From: Thermohalobaculum sp035512995
GTDB lineage: Bacteria; Pseudomonadota; Alphaproteobacteria; Rhodobacterales; Rhodobacteraceae
Length of the DNA stretch: 7,601 nucleotides
Assembly: GCA_035512995.1 (NCBI GenBank)
Contig: DATKCY010000073.1
Location: 1-7,601 of the forward strand
Reading direction: 5' to 3'
The notes beneath the pieces were generated by a model. The model did no database searches and was not told where the DNA came from. It saw nothing but the letters and a program-made list of their open reading frames with translations. Shown here piece after piece: positions 1 through 5,718 of this stretch. The position numbers and the translations under genes were made by a program. Every line of letters begins with the position of its first letter. Positions within the stretch are counted from its first letter, which is position 1.

Positions 1-198
1 GAGAGCATGTGTGTCTGTTTCTCGATGCGGCATGATAGCACGACCAAGGCGGCGGATGCGGGCCACTGCGACTCGGCTGATGTGCCCCAGCTGTTCGGCC
101 ACGTGACTCGCGCGTAGTTGCCGGGCCACTGCGAGCTGGTACGCGACCTCGGTCGGGCTCGGAGGCTCCCGCAGGCGCGGGTCGTTCGGATGGGTCAT
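1..198 (-). CDS. Hypothetical small protein, partial (C-terminus off the left edge)
   Basis: An open frame of at least 66 codons starts at the ATG at 198-196 and runs off the window without a stop. The protein begins MTHPNDPRLREPPSPTE. It continues with a probably helical stretch rich in Ala, Arg, Val and Leu (about residues 17-45), then a basic segment (ARIRRLGRA, about 46-54). Three things support translation: a GGAG Shine-Dalgarno (SD) sequence at 209-206, 7 nt before the ATG; an ATGA overlap with the stop of the preceding minus-strand ORF; and mostly G/C third positions. I do not recognise the family. There is no signal peptide, membrane segment or catalytic motif. It reads away from the urea operon, so a link to urea metabolism is not implied. 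It could be a small DNA-binding or regulatory protein, but nothing visible proves that. Confidence 0.55.
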   Translation of the reverse strand, partial: MTHPNDPRLREPPSPTEVAYQLAVARQLRASHVAEQLGHISRVAVARIRRLGRAIMPHRETDTHAL

Positions 199-404
199 GC
201 CGTTTCTCCGTCCATCGAGGCTGCGACGTGGCGCAGGGCGTCTCCGTTCAGCCGGCGGCCGGACCTCTCCCACTCGCGACAGGCGCCGCGCATGCGGAGC
301 GCCCAGCGGAAGGCATCGCCGGTCGCGGAGAGGCGGGCGGTAACGGCCAGGGCGGGGGTGTCGCGATGCTGGATCGATCGTGTCTGGATGGCGTGTCCTT
401 TCAT
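195..404 (-). CDS. Hypothetical small basic protein (69 aa)
   Basis: This minus-strand frame ends at the TGA at 197-195, which overlaps the ATG of the next minus-strand ORF (ATGA), a layout typical of translationally coupled genes. I place the start at the ATG at 404-402, giving a protein that begins MKGHAIQTR and ends AASMDGETA. The frame stays open further upstream to an ATG at 596. That extra part is Cys/Pro/Gly/Arg-rich and crosses palindromic, AT-rich promoter-like DNA, so it is probably not coding. A GGAG touches the chosen ATG, which is poor spacing, so the start is uncertain. About 80 percent of third positions are G/C. The middle (residues about 17-50, with WALRMRGACREWERSGRR) is basic and probably helical. 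No family is recognised, and no membrane or enzymatic motif is visible. Confidence 0.45.
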   Translation of the reverse strand: MKGHAIQTRSIQHRDTPALAVTARLSATGDAFRWALRMRGACREWERSGRRLNGDALRHVAASMDGETA

Positions 405-436
405 CTCCAGAACGCTGCATCGACCGATGCTGCGCT

Positions 437-454
437 GCACCAGCAAGGTTGTGC
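437..454. promoter_or_regulatory. Weak NtrC-like dyad (GCAC-N10-GTGC)
   Basis: GCAC at 437-440 and GTGC at 451-454 form an inverted repeat. The whole loosely resembles the enteric NtrC consensus, in which TGCACC and GGTGCA half-sites face each other. The left half matches well (TGCACC at 436-441) but the right half only partly (GGTTGT). It lies about 250 bases upstream of the candidate promoter, a distance at which enhancer-type sites can work. The match is weak and could be chance in GC-rich DNA. Confidence 0.15.
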
Positions 455-559
455 CCGGATCGCCGCCCGGGCACCGGGCACGCCGGCAAGGGCGGTTAGA
501 CTGGCCGGAAAGGCGCCTGCAGCCGGCTTTGCCGGGCTCCGAATCGGGTCCGCGGCCCC

Positions 560-571
560 GGACCGCGGTCC
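560..571. repeat. Perfect 12-bp palindrome GGACCGCGGTCC
   Basis: Positions 560-571 are a perfect dyad. They follow a second potential stem in which GGTCCG (547-552) faces CGGACC (559-564). The palindrome sits at the left border of the AT-rich island. There is no T-run on either strand, so it does not look like an intrinsic terminator. It could be an operator or a chance feature of GC-rich sequence. Confidence 0.25.
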
Positions 572-613
572 AAAACAGGCAAAATGCACAATCCATAGGC
601 GATGATCGGTAGA

Positions 614-631
614 AACTGCCTACAAACAGTT
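614..631. promoter_or_regulatory. Candidate operator, AACTG-N8-CAGTT inverted repeat
   Basis: AACTG (614-618) and CAGTT (627-631) form a perfect dyad with an 8-base spacer inside the AT-rich island. It lies 38 to 55 bases upstream of the candidate -35 element at 669. Size and place fit a binding site for a dimeric regulator. The protein is unknown, and the sequence does not match a consensus I can name with confidence. Confidence 0.3.
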
Positions 632-659
632 CATCACGATATAAATGGCGTGCAAACAG
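621..659 (+). repeat. Direct repeat TACAAACAG / TGCAAACAG, 30-bp spacing
   Basis: TACAAACAG at 621-629 and TGCAAACAG at 651-659 share CAAACAG and are exactly 30 bp apart, close to three helical turns. A third, looser copy, CAAAACAG, lies at 571-578; its AAACAG core is 51 bp upstream of the one at 624, close to five turns. The third full copy ends about 10 bp before the candidate -35 box. Repeats phased on one DNA face just upstream of a promoter are what cooperative activator binding would look like, but this is inference from spacing. Confidence 0.35.
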
Positions 660-668
660 GCTTTCAGC

Positions 669-698
669 TTGACGCGCCGCTGCGGCGCAGCGAAAAAT
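669..698 (+). promoter_or_regulatory. Candidate sigma-70-type promoter of the urt-ure operon
   Basis: TTGACG (669-674) matches five of six positions of the -35 consensus. After an 18-base spacer, AAAAAT (693-698) matches four of six of the -10 consensus; GAAAAA with a 17-base spacer is the alternative reading. Transcription would begin near 705, leaving a leader of about 180 bases. The spacer contains a perfect palindrome (674-688). The prediction rests only on sequence resemblance. Confidence 0.35.
674..688. promoter_or_regulatory. Palindrome GCGCCGC-T-GCGGCGC within the promoter spacer
   Basis: Two perfect 7-base arms are separated by one T, between the candidate -35 and -10 boxes. A one-base centre is too tight for an RNA hairpin of full length, so a protein-bound DNA operator is the better reading. 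A protein bound there would block RNA polymerase or change promoter geometry. Arms made only of G and C can arise by chance in a genome of this composition. Confidence 0.3.
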
Positions 699-702
699 CT
701 CG

Positions 703-733
703 TGCCGCGGGAGGAACCCTCCGTCACGCGGCA
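703..733 (+). promoter_or_regulatory. Leader hairpin at the predicted 5' end of the urtA mRNA
   Basis: TGCCGCG (703-709) pairs with CGCGGCA (727-733). Directly inside, GGAGG (710-714) pairs with CCTCC (718-722) around the loop AAC. Only GTCA (723-726) is left bulged. The result is a two-part stem of 12 base pairs that hides an SD-like GGAGG and would lie at the very start of the predicted transcript. It may protect the 5' end from decay or be part of a control element. Confidence 0.35.
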
Positions 734-738
734 GGATG

Positions 739-770
739 CGTGGCGGCCGGCTCCCCGTTCAGCCGCCGCG
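739..770 (+). promoter_or_regulatory. Second leader hairpin
   Basis: CGTGGCGGC (739-747) can pair with GCCGCCGCG (762-770) as a 9-bp stem with one G-U wobble and a 14-base loop. It follows the first leader hairpin closely. No T-run follows, so it is not an obvious terminator. It may simply reflect GC-rich composition. Confidence 0.2.
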
Positions 771-823
771 GCATCGGGTGCAACAGGAAGGCTGCAGGGG
801 CGGTCCGGTCCGGCAGGCGCGGC

Positions 824-841
824 ACGGCGGCGAAGCGCCGT
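824..841 (+). promoter_or_regulatory. Third leader hairpin, upstream of the urtA ribosome binding site
   Basis: ACGGCG (824-829) pairs with CGCCGT (836-841) around the six-base loop GCGAAG. It ends about 27 bases before the urtA SD at 868-873, so it does not itself hide the ribosome binding site. Confidence 0.2.
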
Positions 842-883
842 CCGGCGTCCGGGAAGGCCAGGTTCCCAGGGAGAACACAGACC

Positions 884-2170
884 ATGCGAAAGCTTGCGAC
901 CCTTACGCTCGGCGCTGCCGTGGCGGGTATGCTGATGCCAGGGCCCGCCACCGCTCAGGAGGAGGAGCCGATCAAGGTCGGCGTCCTTCACTCGCTCTCG
1001 GGCACGATGGCGATATCCGAGACCACCCTGAAAGACGTGATGCTGATGCTGATCGAGCAGCAGAACGAGAAGGGCGGCCTGCTCGGCCGCACGCTCGAGC
1101 CGGTCGTGGTCGACCCTGCCTCGGACTGGCCGCTCTTCGCCGAGAAGGCGCGCGAGCTGATCGAGGTCGAGGACGTCGCGGTCGTCTTCGGCGCCTGGAC
1201 CTCCGTCAGCCGCAAGTCCGTGCTGCCGGTGTTCGAGGAGTTGAACTCGATCCTCTTCTACCCGGTCCAGTACGAGGGCGAGGAGAGCCAGCGCAACGTC
1301 TTCTACACCGGGGCTGCGCCGAACCAGCAGGCGATCCCGGCCGTCGACTACCTGAGGGACCAGGGCGTCGAGCGCTGGGTGCTGGCCGGCACCGACTATG
1401 TCTATCCGCGCACGACGAACAAGATCCTCGAGCAGTACCTCAAGGATCACGGCGTCGCCGAGGACGACATCATGATCAACTACACGCCGTTCGGGCACTC
1501 CGACTGGCAGACGATCGTGAGCGACATCAAGAGCTTCGGCTCGACGGGCAAGAAGACGGCCGTGGTCTCGACCATCAACGGCGACGCCAACGTGCCCTTC
1601 TACAAGGAGCTCGGGAACCAGGGGATCCAGGCAACCGACATCCCCGTCGTCGCCTTCTCGGTCGGCGAGGAGGAGCTGGCCGGGCTCGACACCGGGCCGC
1701 TGGTCGGGCACCTCGCCGCCTGGAACTACTTCATGTCGGTCGAGTCGGACGCGAACTACGACTTCATCGACGCCTGGCTCGAGTTCACGGGCGACGAGGA
1801 CCGGGTCACGAACGACCCGATGGAGGCCCACTACATCGGCTTCAACATGTGGGTGCAGGCGGTGCAGGAGGCCGGCACGACCGACCCTAACGCGGTCATC
1901 GACGAGCTGGTCGGCGTGACGGTGCCGAACCTCTCGGGCGGGTACTCGGCGATGATGCCGAACCATCACATCACCAAGCCGGTGCTGATCGGCGAGATCC
2001 AGGACGACGGTCAGTTCCAGATCGTCTGGCAGACCCCGGGCCTCGTGCCGGGCGACGCCTGGTCGGACTACCTGCCGGAATCGGCCAAGCTGATCTCGGA
2101 CTGGCGCAAGCCGATGTCCTGCGGAAACTTCAACACCGAGACGGGCACCTGCATGGGCACCGGGAGCTGA
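884..2170 (+). CDS. urtA: Urea ABC transporter, substrate-binding protein UrtA
   Basis: Periplasmic urea receptor that delivers urea to UrtB/UrtC; 428 aa, usual for the family. I chose the ATG at 884 because AGGGAG (868-873) precedes it and a clear signal peptide begins there: MRK, a hydrophobic core, and a likely cleavage after A24 (PATA|Q). The frame is open upstream to 602, but that part is non-coding in style. Mature motifs typical of UrtA include VGVLHSLSGTMA (32-43), VDPASDWPLFAEKA (76-89), WTSVSRKSVLPVFEEL (105-120), YPVQYEGEE (126-134), YTGAAPNQQAIPAVDYL (141-157) and LAGTDYVYPRTTNK (167-180). These place it in the LivJ-like type I binding-protein fold. The protein is very acidic (about 60 D/E, 25 K/R). 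Its only cysteines are C413 and C423 near the C-terminus, and could form a disulfide. It is the first gene of the operon. Confidence 0.96.
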   Translation: MRKLATLTLGAAVAGMLMPGPATAQEEEPIKVGVLHSLSGTMAISETTLKDVMLMLIEQQNEKGGLLGRTLEPVVVDPASDWPLFAEKARELIEVEDVAVVFGAWTSVSRKSVLPVFEELNSILFYPVQYEGEESQRNVFYTGAAPNQQAIPAVDYLRDQGVERWVLAGTDYVYPRTTNKILEQYLKDHGVAEDDIMINYTPFGHSDWQTIVSDIKSFGSTGKKTAVVSTINGDANVPFYKELGNQGIQATDIPVVAFSVGEEELAGLDTGPLVGHLAAWNYFMSVESDANYDFIDAWLEFTGDEDRVTNDPMEAHYIGFNMWVQAVQEAGTTDPNAVIDELVGVTVPNLSGGYSAMMPNHHITKPVLIGEIQDDGQFQIVWQTPGLVPGDAWSDYLPESAKLISDWRKPMSCGNFNTETGTCMGTGS

Positions 2171-2184
2171 GGCACCGGTGAAGG

Positions 2185-2214
2185 AGGCCCGGGCGTCGGG
2201 GGGCGTCCGGGCCT
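2185..2214 (+). terminator. Strong hairpin in the urtA-urtB gap (attenuator or mRNA stabiliser)
   Basis: AGGCCCGGGCG (2185-2195) pairs with CGTCCGGGCCT (2204-2214) over 11 base pairs with one G-U wobble and an 8-base loop of mostly G. It starts 15 bases after the urtA stop and ends 15 bases before the urtB SD. Only a short TT and a mixed sequence follow, so it is at best a leaky terminator. Such hairpins after binding-protein genes are known to protect upstream mRNA from 3' decay or to reduce downstream transcription, which would make UrtA more abundant than the membrane proteins. Confidence 0.5.
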
Positions 2215-2241
2215 TACGAGTTCTTCGGCAGGAGCCCGGTC

Positions 2242-3846
2242 ATGGCCCGCACCTTGAGCGCCGTTCTTCTTCTCGTCATGGGACTGCTTCCGCATTCAGC
2301 CTTGGCGCAGAGCTTCGAGGACCTCGTGGCGCGGCTGCCCGATGGCTCCTATGCGGAGCGGGCCGAGGTGATCCGGGCCATCGCGGCGACCGGTGACGCG
2401 CGTGCCGCCGGTATCCTGACCGCGCTCGAGGAGGGCGCCCTCGAGGAGCTCCGCCGTGACGGCAGGGTCGTCCGGATCGAGGAGGAGGGGCGGGACGACT
2501 TCGCCTTCGACGCGCTGACGGGCGAGGCGCTGGGCGAGGTCGGGCGCCGCGACACCCGCAGCATCGGCGTGAACAACGCGCTCCGCGAGACGATCCGCGC
2601 GGCCGTCGGCGAGCTGACGCTCCGGGCGGAGGACCCCGCCCGCCGGCTCGCCGCCGCCCGTGCCGTCTTCGAGGCCCGCGACCCGGCGATGCTGCCGGCG
2701 CTGGACGAGGCGATCGAGGCGGAAACCGACCCGACGATCGAGGCCGCGCTCAGGGACGCCCGCGCCGCGACCGTGCTCGCGACGGATGCGCCGGCGGCCG
2801 AACGCATCGAGGCGCTCGAATGGCTCGGGCAGCGCGGCGACGCCCAGGCGCTCTCGCTCGTCAGGGCCGCGACCAGCGACCCCGACCCGGATGTTGCCGC
2901 CGCCGCCGCCGGCACCCTCGCCGCGAGCGCTCGGATGCGGGCCGTCTGGGACGCCGGTCAGAACGTCTGGTACGGGCTTTCGCTCGGCTCGGTGCTGCTG
3001 CTGGCCGGGATCGGCCTCGCCATCTGCTTCGGCGTGATGGGCGTGATCAACATGGCCCACGGCGAGCTGGTGATGCTGGGCGCTTACACGACCTACACCG
3101 TGCAGAAGACGATGCTCGCCGTCGCGCCCGAGCTGATCGGCTGGGCGCTCCTCGTCGCGCTGCCGCTCGCGTTCCTGGTCGCGGGCGCCGTCGGCGTCGG
3201 GATCGAGCGCGGCATCTGCCGGCACCTCTACGGCCGGCCGCTCGAGACGCTGCTCGCCACCTGGGGCGTGAGCCTGATCCTGCAGCAGTCGGTCCGGTCG
3301 ATCTACGGCCCGACGAACCGGCAGGTCTCGAGCCCCGAGTGGATGTCCGGCGCCTTCGAGGCCGGGCGGATGCTGATCACCTGGAACCGGCTCTGGATCC
3401 TGGTCTTCGGGCTCGTCGTCTTCGCGCTGCTGATGCTCTGCCTGAAGCGCACGCCGATCGGGCTGCACATGCGCGCGGTCACGCAGAACCGGCAGATGGC
3501 GTCCGCGATGGGCATTCGCACCGGCTGGGTGGACGCGATGACCTTCGGCCTCGGCGCCGGGATCGCCGGGCTCGCGGGCGTGGCGCTCACCCAGATCGAC
3601 AACGTCTCGCCGAACCTCGGGCAGGCCTACATCATCGACAGCTTCATGGTGGTCGTCTTCGGCGGCGTGGGGAACCTGTGGGGGGCCCTCGCCGGCGCCT
3701 TCTCGCTCGGCATCATCAACAAGTTCCTCGAGCCCTACGCCGGCGCGGTGCTCGCCAAGGTGCTGGTGCTCGTCTTCATCATCCTCTTCATCCAGCGGCG
3801 GCCGCGGGGCCTGTTCGCGCTGCGCGGCCGGGCGGTGGAGGCGTGA
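2242..3846 (+). CDS. urtB: Urea ABC transporter, permease UrtB
   Basis: Inner-membrane permease of the LivH class, pairing with UrtC to form the urea channel; 534 aa. The start at 2242 has an AGGAG SD (2230-2234) seven bases upstream. Residues 1-23 look like a signal peptide (MARTLSAVLLLVMG to SALAQ). Residues about 24-232 form a soluble, acidic, Ala-rich region with HEAT-like helical repeats (for example 37-68, 131-175, 183-230), presumably outside the cytoplasm. The permease part follows (about 240-520). It has VMGVINMAHGELVMLGAY (265-282), the segment ETLLATWGVSLILQQSVR (335-352), RAVTQNRQMASAMGI (411-425), which is the likely ATPase-contact loop, and FGGVGNLWGALAGA (473-486). These are hallmarks of LivH/UrtB proteins. 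The long N-terminal domain is, to my knowledge, common in proteobacterial UrtB and absent from short LivH; its role is unclear. The stop lies one base before urtC. Confidence 0.95.
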   Translation: MARTLSAVLLLVMGLLPHSALAQSFEDLVARLPDGSYAERAEVIRAIAATGDARAAGILTALEEGALEELRRDGRVVRIEEEGRDDFAFDALTGEALGEVGRRDTRSIGVNNALRETIRAAVGELTLRAEDPARRLAAARAVFEARDPAMLPALDEAIEAETDPTIEAALRDARAATVLATDAPAAERIEALEWLGQRGDAQALSLVRAATSDPDPDVAAAAAGTLAASARMRAVWDAGQNVWYGLSLGSVLLLAGIGLAICFGVMGVINMAHGELVMLGAYTTYTVQKTMLAVAPELIGWALLVALPLAFLVAGAVGVGIERGICRHLYGRPLETLLATWGVSLILQQSVRSIYGPTNRQVSSPEWMSGAFEAGRMLITWNRLWILVFGLVVFALLMLCLKRTPIGLHMRAVTQNRQMASAMGIRTGWVDAMTFGLGAGIAGLAGVALTQIDNVSPNLGQAYIIDSFMVVVFGGVGNLWGALAGAFSLGIINKFLEPYAGAVLAKVLVLVFIILFIQRRPRGLFALRGRAVEA

Positions 3847-3847
3847 C

Positions 3848-4963
3848 ATGACCCGACTTCTCGACACCCGGACGACGATCTTTCTCGTGCTGCTGGCGGC
3901 AGCGGCGGCGATCGTGCCGGCGATGAATCTGATCGCCGAGCCCGGGTCGGGCCTGCACCTGCCGAGCTTCGCGGTCTCGCTCTTCGGCAAGTACCTGTGC
4001 TTCGCGCTTCTCGCGCTCTCGGTCGACCTGATCTGGGGCTTCGCGGGGATTCTCTCGCTCGGCCACGGCGCGTTCTTCGCCCTCGGCGGCTATGCGATGG
4101 GGATGCACCTGATGCGCGAGATCGGGCCGCGCGGGGTCTACGGCCATCCCGTCCTGCCGGATTTCATGGTCTTCCTGAACTGGGACGAGCTGCCCTGGTT
4201 CTGGCAGGGCTTCGACATGTTCTGGTTCGCCGCGTTGATGATTCTGCTCGTGCCCGGAACGCTGGCCTTCGTCTTCGGCTGGCTCGCCTTCCGCAGCCGC
4301 GTGACCGGCGTCTACTTCTCGATCATCTCGCAGGCGATGACCTACGCGCTGATGCTCGCCTTCTTCCGCAACGAGATGGGCTTCGGCGGCAACAACGGGC
4401 TCACCGACTTCAAGGAGGTGCTGGGCTTCGACCTGCAGTCGGACGCGACGCGCGCGGGTCTGTTCGTCGCCTCGGCGGTCGCCCTCGGGCTCGGCTATCT
4501 CGTCTGCCGCGCCGTCGTCACCTCGCGGGCCGGCAAGGTGCTGGTCACGATCCGCGACACCGAGGCCCGGACCCGGTTCCTCGGCTACCGGGTCGAGCAC
4601 TACAAGCTCTTCGTCTTCACCCTGTCGGCCATGCTGGCGGGGGTCGCGGGGGCCCTCTACGTGCCGCAGGTCGGAATCATCAACCCTGGCGAGTTCAGCC
4701 CCGCGAACTCGATCGAGATCGTCGTCTGGGTCGCGGTCGGCGGCCGCGGGCTGCTGTTCGGAGCGGTGGTCGGCGCGATCCTGGTCAACGCCGCCAAGAC
4801 GCTGCTGACCGGCTGGATGCCCGAGATATGGCTCTTCGCGCTGGGGGGCCTGTTCGTCTTCGTCACGATCTTCATGCCCCGCGGCCTGATGGGCGAGCTG
4901 GGCCGGCTGATGCCCGACCGCCGCCGCGCCGACCCGCGGCCGGCGCCGCAGCCGGCGGAGTGA
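3848..4963 (+). CDS. urtC: Urea ABC transporter, permease UrtC
   Basis: Second inner-membrane permease, LivM class, partner of UrtB; 371 aa. GGAGG at 3837-3841, inside the end of urtB, serves as SD, and only one base separates the genes, so translation is probably coupled. Hydrophobic segments lie at about 10-28, 42-62, 64-86, 123-147, 154-174, 203-222, 253-272, 287-315 and 326-345. Family motifs include LSVDLIWGFAGILSLGHGAFFALGG (57-81), GVYFSIISQAMTYAL (154-168), NNGLTDF (182-188), which is typical of urea-type UrtC, and the cytoplasmic loop VTIRDTEARTRFLGYRV (233-249), expected to contact the ATPases. The C-terminal tail (350-371) is charged and Pro-rich. The gene ends five bases before urtD. 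Confidence 0.95.
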   Translation: MTRLLDTRTTIFLVLLAAAAAIVPAMNLIAEPGSGLHLPSFAVSLFGKYLCFALLALSVDLIWGFAGILSLGHGAFFALGGYAMGMHLMREIGPRGVYGHPVLPDFMVFLNWDELPWFWQGFDMFWFAALMILLVPGTLAFVFGWLAFRSRVTGVYFSIISQAMTYALMLAFFRNEMGFGGNNGLTDFKEVLGFDLQSDATRAGLFVASAVALGLGYLVCRAVVTSRAGKVLVTIRDTEARTRFLGYRVEHYKLFVFTLSAMLAGVAGALYVPQVGIINPGEFSPANSIEIVVWVAVGGRGLLFGAVVGAILVNAAKTLLTGWMPEIWLFALGGLFVFVTIFMPRGLMGELGRLMPDRRRADPRPAPQPAE

Positions 4964-4968
4964 CGGGC

Positions 4969-5715
4969 ATGAGCGCCTCGTCCTCCATGCTCTATCTCGA
5001 CGGCGTGTCGGTCTCGTTCGACGGCTTCAGGGCCATCGACGAGCTGTCGCTGGTGCTCGAGCCGGGGGAGCTTCGCGCCATCATCGGCCCGAACGGCGCC
5101 GGCAAGACGACGATGATGGACATCGTCACCGGCAAGACCCGGCCCGACAAGGGCGACGTGCTGTTCGACGGCGGGATCGATCTGACGAAGCACGACGAGG
5201 CCCGGATCGCGCGCCTCGGCATCGGCCGGAAGTTCCAGAAGCCGACCGTCTTCGAGACGCACACGGTCGAGGACAACCTGCTGTTGTCGCTCAAGGGTCC
5301 GCGCGGCGTGCTCGACCTTCTGCGCGCCCGGATGACGGCGGCCGAGGAGGCGCGGATCGAGACGCTGCTCGCGCTGGTCCGGCTGGGGGCGCGCCGCCAC
5401 GACCTCGCGGCCGACCTGAGCCACGGGCAGAAGCAGTGGCTCGAGATCGGCATGCTGCTGGCGCAGGACCCGAAGCTCCTGCTGGTGGACGAGCCGGCCG
5501 CGGGCATGACCGACGCGGAGACGGCCGAGACGGCGAAGCTTCTCGCCGACCTGGCCGGGCAGCACACGGTCGTGGTGGTCGAGCACGACATGACCTTCGT
5601 TCGTGCCCTCGACTGCAAGGTGACCGTGCTGCACGAGGGCTCCGCGATCGCCGAGGGCTCACTCGAGCATGTCAGCGCCAACCCGCGCGTCGTCGAAGTC
5701 TATCTGGGGCGCTGA
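4969..5715 (+). CDS. urtD: Urea ABC transporter, ATP-binding protein UrtD
   Basis: Cytoplasmic ATPase of the LivG class that powers urea import with UrtE; 248 aa. The frame is open far upstream inside urtC, but the ATG at 4969 follows GGAG (4957-4960) by 8 bases and gives the normal N-terminus for the family. ABC motifs in order: Walker A GPNGAGKT (40-47), Q-loop glutamine Q90 in RKFQKPTVFE, signature LSHGQKQ (150-156, with His in place of the second Gly), Walker B LLLVDEP (170-176), and H-loop VVEHDM with H206. The insert about 107-125 (LKGPRGVLDLLRA) is typical of LivG/UrtD. The LSHGQ signature is the usual variant in UrtD proteins as I know them, so the ATPase should be active. Five bases after urtC and three before urtE. 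Confidence 0.95.
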   Translation: MSASSSMLYLDGVSVSFDGFRAIDELSLVLEPGELRAIIGPNGAGKTTMMDIVTGKTRPDKGDVLFDGGIDLTKHDEARIARLGIGRKFQKPTVFETHTVEDNLLLSLKGPRGVLDLLRARMTAAEEARIETLLALVRLGARRHDLAADLSHGQKQWLEIGMLLAQDPKLLLVDEPAAGMTDAETAETAKLLADLAGQHTVVVVEHDMTFVRALDCKVTVLHEGSAIAEGSLEHVSANPRVVEVYLGR

Positions 5716-5718
5716 GCC

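Larger units (their letters stand above)
405..883. promoter_or_regulatory. Divergent intergenic region and urtA leader
   Basis: About 480 bases separate the leftward small-gene pair from urtA. Open frames across it (for example plus-strand frames at 118-612 and 228-605, and in-frame extensions upstream of urtA) have no convincing translation start and no recognisable protein, so I treat it as non-coding. From left to right it holds GC-rich DNA with palindromes (405-571), an AT-rich island (about 571-660) with repeated CAAACAG words, a candidate promoter (669-698), and a roughly 180-base GC-rich leader with three hairpins (703-733, 739-770, 824-841). The length and structure suggest regulated transcription and perhaps post-transcriptional control of the urea operon. 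Confidence 0.6.

Noticed and set aside
502..517. Sigma-54 promoter at TGGCCGGAAAGGCGCC
   Set aside because: GG-N10-GC spacing is right but the -12 region is GCGC instead of TTGC, and it lies almost 370 bases upstream of urtA in GC-rich DNA.
646..661. Sigma-54 promoter at TGGCGTGC...GGC
   Set aside because: The GG (647-648) and GC (660-661) are separated by 11 bases, not the strict 10, and the -12 part is not TTGC-like.
602..883. N-terminal extension of urtA to the ATG at 602
   Set aside because: It would put 94 residues before a perfect signal peptide and would be read through the promoter-like DNA. The ATG at 884 has its own SD.
736..1890. Plus-strand open frame (384 codons) starting in the leader and crossing urtA
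   Set aside because: It overlaps urtA out of frame, is Arg/Gly-rich with no motif, and has no good SD. A short leader peptide at 736 was considered but nothing supports it.
620..1969. Long minus-strand open frame (449 codons) opposite urtA
   Set aside because: It lies antisense to a clearly identified gene, is extremely Arg/Val/Asp/His-rich, and is an expected by-product of high G/C third positions. No family is recognisable.
884..2170. Binding protein for branched-chain amino acids or short amides (LivJ, FmdD) instead of urea
   Set aside because: The UrtA motifs (WTSVSRKSVLPVFEEL, YPVQYEGEE, AGTDYVYPRTTNK), the matching UrtB-UrtE set and the attached urease genes favour urea. Short-chain amides as side substrates cannot be excluded.
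2296..3990. Long minus-strand open frame (564 codons) opposite urtB and early urtC
   Set aside because: Same reason: low-complexity Asp/Arg/His/Pro-rich translation mirroring the codon bias of urtB, with no motif.
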